Positions 1 to 8,555 of a DNA stretch of 64,000 nt are shown piece by piece (position 1 is the first letter of the stretch; each line of letters begins with the position of its first letter). Where the stretch lies: NCBI GenBank assembly GCA_900546325.1, contig URCR01000001.1, positions 62,001 to 126,000 of the forward strand, written 5' to 3'. This stretch comes from an uncultured Lachnospiraceae bacterium. GTDB lineage: Bacteria > Bacillota > Clostridia > Lachnospirales > Lachnospiraceae. Made by a program: the position numbers and the translations under genes. The notes under the pieces are model-generated. The model searched no databases. It saw only the letters and a program-made list of their open reading frames with translations, and was not told the DNA's origin.

Positions 1-32
1 GCAAGTGCAAGCCATTTGCCTCGTTTTTTCAT
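1..32 (-). CDS. 5' end of a secreted or membrane protein gene (cut by window edge)
   Basis: Only the first ten codons are visible, reading MKKRGKWLAL on the minus strand. A positively charged start followed by a hydrophobic run is the beginning of a signal peptide or membrane anchor. An AAAAGGAGGAG ribosome site lies 8-10 bases upstream of the ATG, and a consensus promoter lies just beyond it, so the start is well supported. The product cannot be identified from this stub. Confidence 0.7.
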   Translation of the reverse strand, partial: MKKRGKWLAL

Positions 33-70
33 AACTTTCTCCTCCTTTTATAATTTATAGCATTAAAGTT

Positions 71-99
71 ATTATAATTTTTCATTGCTGCATTGTCAA
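71..99 (-). promoter_or_regulatory. Consensus sigma-A promoter for the gene at the left edge
   Basis: On the minus strand TTGACA (94-99) is separated by 17 bases from TATAAT (71-76). Both hexamers match the housekeeping consensus exactly. The transcript would start near position 64, giving a leader of about 30 bases before the ATG at 32. Confidence 0.85.
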
Positions 100-918
100 T
101 AAATTTTTTCATTTTTTTGCATGTTTACGCAAAATACTTTTCCCGCTAAAATTCATCAGAATTTTCTATCTTTTTGTTGTTTTTAGTTAATTTGTATTCC
201 ATCCTATCTTTTCTTTCTCTATTCTGTGTATACATCTATCTTGTATATTCAAGTATGTATGATTTTCGCCTTTTCCATATAGTACATTTTGCACGAAAGC
301 AAGCCTGATATCACAAGTATTTTTTAGTTCTCTTTTTTTATAAATATTCATTTTGTTTTATATTGTATCATTTTCTATATTTTTGAAAACATATCCTTTT
401 CCGGGAGCAACATACAAATATTCCTTCCATAGTTTCAGAGAGTTTCGCAATTTTTGCAAGAAAAAATTTCTAATAATTCAAAAAACTGACTTTAAAGGGA
501 ATTTTATCTTGCTGATGTCACCCGGTTTCTTACAAAAACAGCATTCAAAATCAAACGTTTTTCTTGTCTGTCTTTCTTTTATTTGGTATTTATGATCCAT
601 TTACCAGCTAATAAAAACAAAATAATTTTCCAACAAGCTTTTGATTTATAGAAAATACAATATTTTTCAGGATGCTAAAAAAAGATTACATCTCTTATAC
701 CAAACTCAAAACATCGTTACTGCATTATATAAGGAAAGAAATCATTCTTTTTCCGTGGAATGTTTGACTCCTTATTATAAATAATATGCTGAATCTTTAT
801 ACACATGCTTCTTTACAAAAAGCAGGAACTGGCTTCCATCGAAGGAACACCGACGAATCTGATCTTACTACCAAAAGGATGTCCTTTCTGTACAAAAGCA
901 TGCCATCTGCATCATACG
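100..918. other. Long AT-rich stretch with no gene
   Basis: About 820 bases show no open frame with a ribosome site and plausible protein composition on either strand. Frames at 353-595 and 805-1116 (plus) lack ribosome sites, and their translations look like random AT-rich sequence. No tRNA, repeat array or recognisable RNA motif was seen. It may hold an unrecognised small RNA or the remains of a lost gene. Confidence 0.5.
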
Positions 919-950
919 ATGGGGCAGAATGAATTTTCATTCTGCCCCAT
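919..950. terminator. Perfect 14-bp hairpin downstream of the small membrane protein gene
   Basis: Arms 919-932 and 937-950 are exact reverse complements (ATGGGGCAGAATGA) around a 4-base loop. It sits about 50 bases past the stop of the minus-strand gene at 1002-1319, so it probably ends that transcript. No T-run follows on either strand, so it may act as an RNA-end stabiliser rather than a classical intrinsic terminator. Confidence 0.5.
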
Positions 951-1001
951 GATATCACTCAAAAGCAAGTCCTCTATTTCGCCTTTCCAATTTTTTCTTT
1001 C

Positions 1002-1319
1002 TTACATCATAAGGAAAACCACACATCCAATCGCTCCCACAGCCAGAAAAATCAGCCCGACTCCCGCTCTCTTTTTCCGCTTTTCTCTCTCCATTTTCAT
1101 TTCTTCTGTCATTTGAAGGACCGGGTAACGCCTTCTTCCGATCAGATACATCAGAAGTCCCGCAGAATTATTGCCGTTCATTGCAAAGAACCCCCAGAAC
1201 TTCGGATGTTTCAATCCCCTGCTTGCCGCATCCATTTCTACCATTTTATAGACTTGAAATACAAGCTGCACACCTCCGACAATCATGACCGCCATACAGA
1301 TACTCATCATAGACATCAT
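1002..1319 (-). CDS. Small membrane protein of unknown function
   Basis: The protein has 105 residues. It has a hydrophobic N-terminal segment (about residues 1-24), a middle part with aromatic and small residues (KFWGFFAMNGNNSAGLLMYL) and a C-terminal membrane segment after a highly basic stretch. I chose the ATG at 1319 because GAGGAGG lies 8 bases before it; the longer frame starting at 1349 would run through that ribosome site. It follows the XRE regulator gene by about 30 bases and is surely co-transcribed with it. I do not recognise the family. Pairing of a membrane-anchored XRE regulator with a small membrane protein suggests an envelope-related two-gene module, which is inference. Confidence 0.75.
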   Translation of the reverse strand: MMSMMSICMAVMIVGGVQLVFQVYKMVEMDAASRGLKHPKFWGFFAMNGNNSAGLLMYLIGRRRYPVLQMTEEMKMEREKRKKRAGVGLIFLAVGAIGCVVFLMM

Positions 1320-1349
1320 CGTTTTTTCCTCCTCTTTCCCATGGCACAC

Positions 1350-1757
1350 TTAAATCTTTTTGATAATCTGATACAACAGCGCCGCCGAACTGATGATCGC
1401 CAAAATAAAAACTGCCATTAACGCAAACAGATTCTGCGGCATCCTGCTTGCAAAAATCATCAGCAGGATCAGAACGAATAGATTCACTGTTGTAATTAAA
1501 ATCAACTTCTTATTACTGGATACAATATTGGTACTTTCTTCAAGATGCTCTAACATCTGCTCATCTCCTTTTAATAATTGGTCGAGACTGACCTGGTAAA
1601 GATCACTCAGCCGGATCACACTCATAATGTCCGGATAGGATTTCTCATTTTCCCAGTTAGAGATCGTCTGACGTGATACAAGAATCTCTTCTGCCACCTT
1701 TTCCTGAGTAAGCCCCGCTTCCATTCTCGCTTTTTTTAGTTTCTTGCCGATTTCCAT
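1350..1757 (-). CDS. XRE-family regulator with C-terminal membrane segments
   Basis: The protein has 135 residues. Residues 1-60 form a Cro/C1-type helix-turn-helix (LTQEKVAEEILVSRQTISNWE, the recognition helix including SRQTISNWE). The last 50 residues are hydrophobic (LILITTVNLFVLILLMIFA, then FALMAVFILAIISSAALLYQ), giving about two membrane helices. Such regulators tether a DNA-binding domain to the membrane. The start at 1757 is preceded by GGAAAGGAGG; the frame extends upstream to 1781 but without a ribosome site there. It heads a two-gene operon with the small membrane protein downstream, and probably controls it. Confidence 0.85.
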   Translation of the reverse strand: MEIGKKLKKARMEAGLTQEKVAEEILVSRQTISNWENEKSYPDIMSVIRLSDLYQVSLDQLLKGDEQMLEHLEESTNIVSSNKKLILITTVNLFVLILLMIFASRMPQNLFALMAVFILAIISSAALLYQIIKKI

Positions 1758-1933
1758 CGTTTCCTCCTTTCCTGCCCTCATCTTTGCAGATTTTCTCTGT
1801 TTCGTCTATCAAAAGTCACAGACATCACCCTGTTTTTGCCTGTCAAAATTCTTTTACACCTCTTTTTTCCCTCTATTTTAGCATAATCTTCATTCATATG
1901 TACTTATTTCTACTCATCAAACTTTCCATGAAA

Positions 1934-1979
1934 CAAAAAGTGTCTGTTTGACCACCTTTTCCAGTCTCAAACAGACACT
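1934..1979 (-). terminator. Intrinsic terminator of the dapF-like gene
   Basis: Arms at 1939-1951 and 1967-1979 are exact reverse complements (13 bp: AGTGTCTGTTTGA) with a 15-base loop. On the minus strand the hairpin is followed by TTTTTGTTTC, so it ends transcription coming from the dapF-like gene at 2029-2907. Confidence 0.85.
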
Positions 1980-2028
1980 CTCTGATTTTCTTATCACCTT
2001 TTCATTCTTCTAAATTTCATCTAAGCCT

Positions 2029-2907
2029 CTACCGTTCGTCTATGCTTGCCGCAGCTCTTAACCGCTCGCCAAACTCGCTGCTCAGTGAAATCTTTCCTAT
2101 ATAAAATACTTCCCCTGTTGCAAATACTTCCCAGTCATCCTGAATCTCGACTTGAAGCTTTCCGCCCGGCATATGAACCGTCACACCCGGATTTGTCATG
2201 CCAAGCTTATAGGCAACGCCTGCCGCTGCACATGCACAGCTGCCGGATGCCAGTGTATATCCGACACCTCTCTCAAAGATCTCAATCTGGATATTCTCCT
2301 GGTCAATGACTTTCAAAAGCTGTGTGTTGATCTTATTCGGGAAATATCTGGCAATCTCCGCATAATCACCGATCTTACAGACAAGCGGTTTTGAAATCTC
2401 ACGCATCGGGATCACACAGTGCGGATTTCCAATCGACACACAAGTGACCGGATATAAAGTTCTTCCAAATACCATATCTTCATTGATCACTTCTCTTCGC
2501 TCTCCAGTCACCGGAATCTCATCGCTCCAGAAAGAAAGCTTTCCTGCCGAAGCGCGCAGTCTGCTTCCATCCTCATTCAGATACGTCACCTGAATCTCCC
2601 CGCCAAGTGTATAGAAGGTCACATGCTTCTTCTGGATATATCCGGCATCCTTCAAATATTTTGCAAAAATACGGTCCCCGTTTCCACTCTTCTCCGCTTC
2701 ACTTCCATCCGGATTCCATACCTTCACATAAATTTTATCTTCCTGAAAAATCGGTCCTTCGAGAATTCCGTCCGATCCCATTCCAAAATTTCTGTCACAG
2801 ATCATTCGGACATTCTCTTTTGTCAGTTTTAACTCATTTTTATTCGGATCAAATACAAAGTAGTCATTTCCCAATCCATGATATTTTTCCAACACAATAT
2901 TCATCAC
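2029..2907 (-). CDS. dapF: Diaminopimelate epimerase homologue with serine at both catalytic cysteine positions
   Basis: The protein has 292 residues, close to the usual DapF length. The fold signature is clear: YHGLGNDYFVFD at residues 9-20, the first active-site loop EKSGNGDR at 72-79, NPH at 161-163, and the second loop ERGVGYTLASGSCACAA from 212. DapF interconverts LL- and meso-diaminopimelate for lysine and peptidoglycan. It uses two cysteines as acid and base, in (M/A)CGNGxRC and ACGTGA motifs. Here both are serine (Ser74 and Ser221), although the surrounding glycines and asparagines are kept. The enzyme may act on another substrate, be slow, or be a non-epimerase paralogue. The start is GTG at 2907 or the adjacent ATG at 2904, after AAGGAGGAG. 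It is transcribed alone and divergently from an AraC regulator. Confidence 0.8.
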   Translation of the reverse strand: MMNIVLEKYHGLGNDYFVFDPNKNELKLTKENVRMICDRNFGMGSDGILEGPIFQEDKIYVKVWNPDGSEAEKSGNGDRIFAKYLKDAGYIQKKHVTFYTLGGEIQVTYLNEDGSRLRASAGKLSFWSDEIPVTGERREVINEDMVFGRTLYPVTCVSIGNPHCVIPMREISKPLVCKIGDYAEIARYFPNKINTQLLKVIDQENIQIEIFERGVGYTLASGSCACAAAGVAYKLGMTNPGVTVHMPGGKLQVEIQDDWEVFATGEVFYIGKISLSSEFGERLRAAASIDER

Positions 2908-3181
2908 TGCAACCGCTCCTCCTTTTTCTTCATCATAACAAGCATTATTCCGTAATAATATAGAAATAGTGCTTTCTATATTGCAGATATTGCTGTATAA
3001 TCATCGTAACAGCTATGAATAGCAGCCGTAGTAAAATTGATTTTGCCGCTCTGCTATTACTATATGGGAGATCATTTATTGGTATGCTCTACAATCATCA
3101 TTCTGAAAAATGATTTTAAGAAACATCTGACATGTACTGCACTTTCCTAGCTGAAAATAAAACGACAAGGAGACTACCTCT

Positions 3182-4024
3182 ATGGAAACTTACGAGAAAA
3201 AAGGATACTTGTACAGTGATTTCCGCCTGTTTTACCTGACAGACACCGCTTCCAAGGAATTTGAATATCACTATCATGACTTCGATAAGATCACGATTTT
3301 TCTGAAAGGAAATGTCCAGTACACGATCGAGGGAAAGTCTTATCAGCTTCAGCCTTATGACATCGTGCTTGTCAGCCACAATGACATCCATAAACTAAAC
3401 GTCCAGGATTCAGAACCGTATGAACGGATCGTCGCCTATATCGCCCCGGAATTTATCAGTACCTACCGGACAGAAGATTACGATCTCAGCGAGTGCTTTC
3501 AAAAGGCAAAAAAAGAGCGCACCAACGTACTGCGGACACACTCCCACGCAAAAAATACGCTGGTGCGTGCGGTGGACAATCTGAAACATTCTTTTTCAGA
3601 CGTCGGATACGCCAATGCACTCTATCAGAAAATCCTCTTTCTGGAATTTATGATTCATCTGAACCGCGCGACCTTAAATGAACAGCTGGAATTTATGGAC
3701 ACAGACCACTGTAATACGAAAGTCGTGGAACTCCTTCAGTATATCAACCGAAATCTGACCACCGACCTGAATATCGATGATCTCGCTGCCAGATTTTATG
3801 TCAGCAAATATTATATGATGCGTCTGTTCAAGTCCGAGACCGGATATACGATCGGAAACTATATCAATTACAAGCGTCTGCTGCTCGCCAAAGAACTGAT
3901 CGCCTCCGGACAGCCGATCACCCAGGCATGTTACGACTGCGGATTTAAAAATTATTCCACCTTCTCGCGGGCATACAAATCACACTTCGGGGAATCCCCC
4001 AGGCAGATCCGCGATACCCTCTGA
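3182..4024 (+). CDS. AraC-family transcriptional regulator
   Basis: The protein has 280 residues. An N-terminal cupin-like effector domain (about 20-110) contains the H-x-H-D-F-D-K pattern (YHYHDFDKITIFLKG). A C-terminal pair of helix-turn-helix motifs (about 178-278) contains FYVSKYYMMRLFKSETGYTIGNYI and CGFKNYSTFSRAYKSHFG. This is the layout of sugar- or metabolite-responsive AraC regulators. AAGGAG precedes the ATG by 10 bases. It diverges from the dapF-like gene and shares a 270-base gap with it, but has no catabolic gene beside it, so its target is unknown. Confidence 0.9.
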   Translation: METYEKKGYLYSDFRLFYLTDTASKEFEYHYHDFDKITIFLKGNVQYTIEGKSYQLQPYDIVLVSHNDIHKLNVQDSEPYERIVAYIAPEFISTYRTEDYDLSECFQKAKKERTNVLRTHSHAKNTLVRAVDNLKHSFSDVGYANALYQKILFLEFMIHLNRATLNEQLEFMDTDHCNTKVVELLQYINRNLTTDLNIDDLAARFYVSKYYMMRLFKSETGYTIGNYINYKRLLLAKELIASGQPITQACYDCGFKNYSTFSRAYKSHFGESPRQIRDTL

Positions 4025-4051
4025 CTTTTTCTGTCGGTTCCGGCAATGATC

Positions 4052-4076
4052 CATTTCTCACTGAGAAATGATTTTC
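4052..4076 (+). terminator. Short hairpin after the araC-type gene
   Basis: CATTTCTC (4052-4059) pairs with GAGAAATG (4063-4070) around a 3-base loop, followed by ATTTTCT. It lies in the 50-base gap between the convergent araC-type and mnmM genes. It is a weak but well-placed terminator. Confidence 0.5.
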
Positions 4077-4639
4077 TACAATTTAATTACAAATGCCGGA
4101 ACCGGTGGATGATTCGGGCGGTTATAGTATTCACTGACGATCACAAGATATTTCTTCGGATCAAGTTCTTTCAGGTATGCTAAAATCCTTTCTTTCTCTT
4201 CAAACCCGCTGTCACCGCCGCTGTAAATGCAAAGACTCATCAACCCGTCTTTTTTCAGCAGCCGCAGCCCTTCCTCGATCGCCTGCACACTCGTATCTGC
4301 CTTTGTCGCAAGCGCATGATCTCCTCCCGGCAGATAACCGAAATTAAATGTGATGCAGCTGACGGTATTTTCCCCGGCATAAGCTCCCATATGTACATGA
4401 CTGTCCTGTAAAACTTCTGTCCGTTCGGAATATCCACATACCTCCATCTTTCTTCTCGTCTCCTGCACTGCCTGTTCCTGGATATCAAAGGCGATGACTC
4501 TGCCCGATTCTCCTACAAGCTCCGCCAAAAGAAGTGTATCATGCCCATTTCCCGCAGTCGCATCGATACAGAGATCCCCTTCCTGTACATGCCCTCCGAT
4601 AAAATGGTGGCACCATTCTGTAATCTGATATTTTTTCAT
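4076..4639 (-). CDS. mnmM: tRNA (mnm5s2U34)-type methyltransferase, YtqB/MnmM family
   Basis: The protein has 187 residues and a class I SAM-dependent methyltransferase fold. Motif I is CIDATAGNGHDT (24-35). The family-specific motif NFGYLPGGDH follows at about 97-106, and the C-terminus carries YYNRPNHPPVP. These are hallmarks of the YtqB group, whose members complete the 5-methylaminomethyl modification of the tRNA wobble uridine. The ATG at 4639 has a modest AGGGATAGAG site. It is divergent from hflX and convergent with the AraC gene, so it is a single-gene unit. Confidence 0.88.
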   Translation of the reverse strand: MKKYQITEWCHHFIGGHVQEGDLCIDATAGNGHDTLLLAELVGESGRVIAFDIQEQAVQETRRKMEVCGYSERTEVLQDSHVHMGAYAGENTVSCITFNFGYLPGGDHALATKADTSVQAIEEGLRLLKKDGLMSLCIYSGGDSGFEEKERILAYLKELDPKKYLVIVSEYYNRPNHPPVPAFVIKL

Positions 4640-4737
4640 CTCTATCCCTGCTTTCCCTTTTTCAAAATTTATACATGCATTATACTATTGATCCGAAATA
4701 CCGTCATCTACTTTTTGGAAAAACCATTCCAATCCCA

Positions 4738-4766
4738 TTTAAAAGAGTCGGAATCTATGCTATGAT
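4738..4766 (+). promoter_or_regulatory. Probable hflX promoter
   Basis: An extended -10 box TGCTATGAT (hexamer TATGAT at 4761-4766) lies 17 bases after a weak -35 TTTAAA (4738-4743). A small GC hairpin (GCCC...GGGGC, about 4783-4800) sits in the leader just before the ribosome site of hflX. Confidence 0.55.
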
Positions 4767-4814
4767 ACACATACCGATATCACTTTGCCCGTTAGCGGGG
4801 CAGAAAGGACATTT

Positions 4815-6068
4815 ATGCAATTATACGATTTAAAGGAAACAAAAGAGCGTGTCATCCTCGTCGGCGTACAGGCAGATGACAATGAAGATACAGAAAAATC
4901 ACTGGATGAATTAGAAGAACTGGCACAGACGGCCGGGGCAGAGACGGTCGGACGGATCATCCAGAACCGGGAGCAGATCCACCCTGGCACTTACGTCGGC
5001 AAGGGAAAGTTAGACGAGATCAAAAGTCTCCTTTGGGAGACAGATGCGACCGGCATCATCTGTGACGATGAGCTTTCGCCTGCACAACTTGGAAATCTTC
5101 AGGATGCACTGGATACAAAGGTCATGGACCGTACTTTGATCATCCTTGACATTTTTGCAGAGCGCGCCTCTACCAATGAAGGGAAGATCCAGGTGGAACT
5201 TGCACAGCTGAAATACCGACAGTCCCGCCTGGTCGGCCTTGGGAAATCCCTTTCCAGGCTCGGCGGCGGAATTGGCACAAGAGGACCCGGAGAGAAAAAG
5301 CTGGAGATGGATCGCCGTCTGATCAAAGGCCGGATCGCCCAGTTAAACCGGGAGTTAAAAGATGTCAAACGCCACCGGGAAGTCACCCGGGAGCAGCGGA
5401 GCCGCAATCATATCCCGGTCGTTGCCATCGTAGGCTATACAAATGCAGGCAAATCGACACTGTTAAACCGTCTGACCGGAGCCAGTGTGCTTGAGGAGGA
5501 CAAGCTGTTTGCCACTCTGGATCCGACAACCAGAGGTCTGAAACTGCCAAGCGGTCAGGAAGTGCTTCTGACGGACACAGTCGGATTTATCCGAAAGCTC
5601 CCTCATCATCTGATCGAAGCCTTCAAAAGTACATTGGAAGAAGCGAAATATGCGGACATGATTCTGCATGTGGTCGATGTTTCCAATCCGCAAATGGATG
5701 AACAGATGTATACGGTCTACGAGACACTGCAAAATCTGGATGTCAAAGACAAGGTTGTCATCACCGCTTTCAATAAGCAGGACCGACTGACAGAAGTTCC
5801 AATCATCCGCGATTTCAAGGCAGATCACATCGTAAATATCTCTGCGCGGACCGGTCAGGGACTGGATGATCTGCAGTCTGTCATCGAGCAGATCCTGCGC
5901 GAACGAAAGATTGAGATTTCAAGAACCTATTCTTATACCGATGCCGGGAAGATCCAGCTGATCCGGAAATACGGAGAACTTCTGGAAGAAGACTACCGGG
6001 AAGACGGCATCTTTGTCCACGCGTTTGTGCCAGAAGAACTTTATGGAAAAATAGAAGGCAGGGAGTAA
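4815..6068 (+). CDS. hflX: GTPase HflX (ribosome-associated)
   Basis: The protein has 417 residues. An N-terminal HflX domain with a GTR-GPGEKKLEMDRR region and a basic coiled-coil linker leads into the G domain. Its motifs are G1 GYTNAGKST, G3 DTVGF and G4 NKQD. HflX binds the 50S subunit or 70S ribosome and splits stalled ribosomes under heat or antibiotic stress. I place the start at 4815 because AAAGGAC sits 7 bases upstream; the frame extends to 4785 but that ATG lies in the leader hairpin. It is a single-gene unit ending at a hairpin that overlaps its stop codon. Confidence 0.93.
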   Translation: MQLYDLKETKERVILVGVQADDNEDTEKSLDELEELAQTAGAETVGRIIQNREQIHPGTYVGKGKLDEIKSLLWETDATGIICDDELSPAQLGNLQDALDTKVMDRTLIILDIFAERASTNEGKIQVELAQLKYRQSRLVGLGKSLSRLGGGIGTRGPGEKKLEMDRRLIKGRIAQLNRELKDVKRHREVTREQRSRNHIPVVAIVGYTNAGKSTLLNRLTGASVLEEDKLFATLDPTTRGLKLPSGQEVLLTDTVGFIRKLPHHLIEAFKSTLEEAKYADMILHVVDVSNPQMDEQMYTVYETLQNLDVKDKVVITAFNKQDRLTEVPIIRDFKADHIVNISARTGQGLDDLQSVIEQILRERKIEISRTYSYTDAGKIQLIRKYGELLEEDYREDGIFVHAFVPEELYGKIEGRE

Positions 6069-6088
6069 TCTCCACTGCCTCTGCTTTT
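6056..6088 (+). terminator. Terminator at the end of hflX
   Basis: AGGCAG (6056-6061) plus GGAG (6062-6065) pair with CTCC (6070-6073) and CTGCCT (6075-6080), with one bulged base. CTGCTTTTCT follows. The stem includes the last codons and the stop of hflX. Confidence 0.6.
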
Positions 6089-6613
6089 CTATCTTGTCCG
6101 CAGAAATTCTGCTTCTTTCTTTGCCGCTTCATCATCCGGGTATTTTGCAATATATTCTTCCACCTTCGCCTTTGCACTCTCCCAGTCATACAGCTTTTCA
6201 TAGGCGGCAATCTGATTGAACTCCATCTCCTGTGTCAGTTCTGCACTGTTTCCTTCTAACTGCAGCCCAAGATTATAGTGATTCAAAGCACTCTGATAAT
6301 CACCGGTCTGCATCTCACAGGAAGCAAGCAGATTGTAGAGTGTTCCCGTCTTCTCTGCCCCTGCGTCCAATGCCTTCTGAAATGCATTTCTCGCCTCTTC
6401 ATACTTCTGTTGTTCCCAGTAAACAAGCCCCATTCCGCGGTATGCCTCTGCCTGCTCCTTCCCGGACTTTGCTTCCTTTTGAAAAATCTCCAACGCCTCG
6501 TCATATTTTTTCTGTTCGAACAGTTCCATCCCTTCCTCCGTCGGCCTGGTACATCCAGCAGAAAATAAGAGCATACATATCAACACACCCAGTAACCAGT
6601 TTTTACTTTTCAA
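6089..6613 (-). CDS. TPR-repeat lipoprotein
   Basis: The protein has about 175 residues from a TTG start at 6613. A lipoprotein signal peptide ends in the lipobox LLFSAGC. Four tetratricopeptide-like repeats follow (AEAYRGMGLVYWEQQKYEEA and similar), the usual scaffold for protein-protein contacts outside the membrane. GGGAGG lies 7 bases before the TTG; the neighbouring GTG at 6616 is closer and less likely. The frame reaches back to 6754, but that part overlaps the upstream ATPase gene and lacks a ribosome site. It follows the second metal ATPase by about 60 bases and may share its transcript, although a role in metal handling is not evident. Confidence 0.85.
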   Translation of the reverse strand: MKSKNWLLGVLICMLLFSAGCTRPTEEGMELFEQKKYDEALEIFQKEAKSGKEQAEAYRGMGLVYWEQQKYEEARNAFQKALDAGAEKTGTLYNLLASCEMQTGDYQSALNHYNLGLQLEGNSAELTQEMEFNQIAAYEKLYDWESAKAKVEEYIAKYPDDEAAKKEAEFLRTR

Positions 6614-6672
6614 CACAATTCCTCCCTGATCCATTATTTTTTCACATTCATGCAGACATGCTGTGGATGTCA

Positions 6673-8541
6673 CTATCCCGGATATTTCAGCAGACACAGT
6701 GCATTGAACAGAGTGACCAGCATAATGACCACATCTGCGGTGATCGCCGTCCACATGGAGATCAGTCCCGTCGCCGCCAGTGTCAGCAAAATCAGTTTCA
6801 TGCCGATTGACAGCACTGCATTCTGCCGGATCGCTCCGATCGTCTCCCGTGCGATCCTGAGGATAACAAGAATCATCGACGGGTCATCCTCCATCAGGAC
6901 GATATCTGCCGCCTCCACCGCCGCAGCTGCTCCAAGTGTTCCCATTGCAATTCCAATATCCGCCCGCTTTAATACCGGAGCATCATTGATGCCGTCACCG
7001 ACATACACCAGTTTCTCATCTTCCTGCTGGGAATCGATAAACTCCTCCACCTTCTCAACCTTTTCCGCCGGAAGCAGATTGGTATAAATGTGATCCATAT
7101 TCAACAACTTGCCAACGGCTCTTCCGACAATCTCATTATCCCCGGTCAGCATGACCAGTTCTTTGTGATACCGCCTCTTCAAAATATCCATCGTCTCTCT
7201 TACTTCTTTTTTCAGTGTATCTCCGATCACGATATATCCTGCATAAATCCCGTCCAGTGCAACATACACGATCGTCCCTGCTGCCCGCACTTTCGGAACG
7301 ACAATCCTCTGTTCCCTTAAAAGCTCCCGGTTTCCTGCGTATGCTGCTTTCCCGTCGATCACCGCATAGATTCCCTGCCCGGGGATCTCCTGAACGACCT
7401 CGATCCGTTGTTTTTCAATTTCCTTTTTGTACATTTTCTGAAGTGACATGGAAATCGGATGGTTGGAGAAGCACTCGATATATGCCGTCAGCTCCAGAAG
7501 TTCTTCCTTCGTCATCCCTTCCGGATGGATTTCTCTTACCTCAAACACACCTTCTGTCAGTGTTCCGGTCTTGTCGAACACAAACGTATCTGCCTTCGTC
7601 AGAAGTTCCAGCTGGTGACTGCTCTTAATCATCACACCCTGACGAGCCGCAGCACCGATTCCCCCATAAAATGTCAGTGGAATCGAAATGACAATCCCCC
7701 ACGGACATGCCACGATCAGAAAGGTAAGGGCGCGGTAGATCCAGGTGTACCAGTCTCCTTCTGCAAATGTATTTGGAGGCACCACTGCCAGAAGAACTGC
7801 CGCCAGCATTACGATCGGTGTGTAGATCGATGCAAATTTTGTGATCGTCCGTTCGCTGTCTGTCTTTGTATCATTGGCTTTTCGCACCATCGCCATAACT
7901 TTTGCCGCTGTGGAGTCCTCATACTTCTTCACAACTTCTGCTTCCAGCGCCCCGGTCAGATTGATGCTTCCACTGTATATCATCGTTCCGGGCACAACAG
8001 TCTGCGGAAGGGATTCCCCTGTCAGCGCCTTGGCATCGACCATACTTTCCCCCGATAATACCCGGCTGTCCACCGGAATCCGCTCTCCCGGGCGGATCAT
8101 AATGATATCTCCGCACTCCAGCTCTGACGGTTCCACCTGTACTTCCTGTTCATGACTCTTGCGGTTGGCAAATTCCGGGGCAATGTCCATCATGTTTGCA
8201 ATGGATTTCTTTGACCGATAAAGCATGACTTCCTCAAGAATCGAACCAATCTGAAACAGCAATAAAACTGCAATTCCCTCTACATACTGAAAAATGAGAA
8301 AAGAGCATGCTGTCGCAGTGAGGATCAGCAGGTATTCATTAAAAATCCGCTTCTTCCAAACACTTCGCACGGTCTTTTCCACCACACCGGCTGCGATCAC
8401 CATGTAGGTCACCGCAAATAAAATAACTTCCTGCTGCAGCGTAAGGTTCATTTTCTTCAAGGACACTAACTCCCAGAAAAACGCTGCCGCCCCAATTCCT
8501 GTCAGTAGTATATTTCTTCTGACTGCTCTGATTCCTGTCAC
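6673..8541 (-). CDS. Heavy-metal P1B-type ATPase without an N-terminal metal domain; CPW in place of CPC
   Basis: The protein has 622 residues starting at a GTG with GGAGAGAAGGAA upstream. It has the full P-type core: actuator TGES (173-176), phosphorylation site DKTGTLTEG with Asp323, and hinge GDGINDAP. The membrane metal site, normally CPC in zinc/cadmium pumps, reads Cys279-Pro280-Trp281, confirmed at the codon level (TGT CCG TGG). The last membrane region keeps an aspartate (TADVVIML), as in ZntA-like pumps. No heavy-metal-associated domain precedes the first helices. It is the second gene of an operon behind the ArsR-type repressor, so it is likely metal-induced. Changed selectivity is inference. 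Confidence 0.9.
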   Translation of the reverse strand: MTGIRAVRRNILLTGIGAAAFFWELVSLKKMNLTLQQEVILFAVTYMVIAAGVVEKTVRSVWKKRIFNEYLLILTATACSFLIFQYVEGIAVLLLFQIGSILEEVMLYRSKKSIANMMDIAPEFANRKSHEQEVQVEPSELECGDIIMIRPGERIPVDSRVLSGESMVDAKALTGESLPQTVVPGTMIYSGSINLTGALEAEVVKKYEDSTAAKVMAMVRKANDTKTDSERTITKFASIYTPIVMLAAVLLAVVPPNTFAEGDWYTWIYRALTFLIVACPWGIVISIPLTFYGGIGAAARQGVMIKSSHQLELLTKADTFVFDKTGTLTEGVFEVREIHPEGMTKEELLELTAYIECFSNHPISMSLQKMYKKEIEKQRIEVVQEIPGQGIYAVIDGKAAYAGNRELLREQRIVVPKVRAAGTIVYVALDGIYAGYIVIGDTLKKEVRETMDILKRRYHKELVMLTGDNEIVGRAVGKLLNMDHIYTNLLPAEKVEKVEEFIDSQQEDEKLVYVGDGINDAPVLKRADIGIAMGTLGAAAAVEAADIVLMEDDPSMILVILRIARETIGAIRQNAVLSIGMKLILLTLAATGLISMWTAITADVVIMLVTLFNALCLLKYPG

Positions 8542-8555
8542 TTCCTTCTCTCCTC

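Noticed and set aside
6232..6810. 192-residue plus-strand ORF across the TPR lipoprotein gene
   Set aside because: It is a shadow of two well-supported minus-strand genes, with Pro/Ser/His-rich composition.
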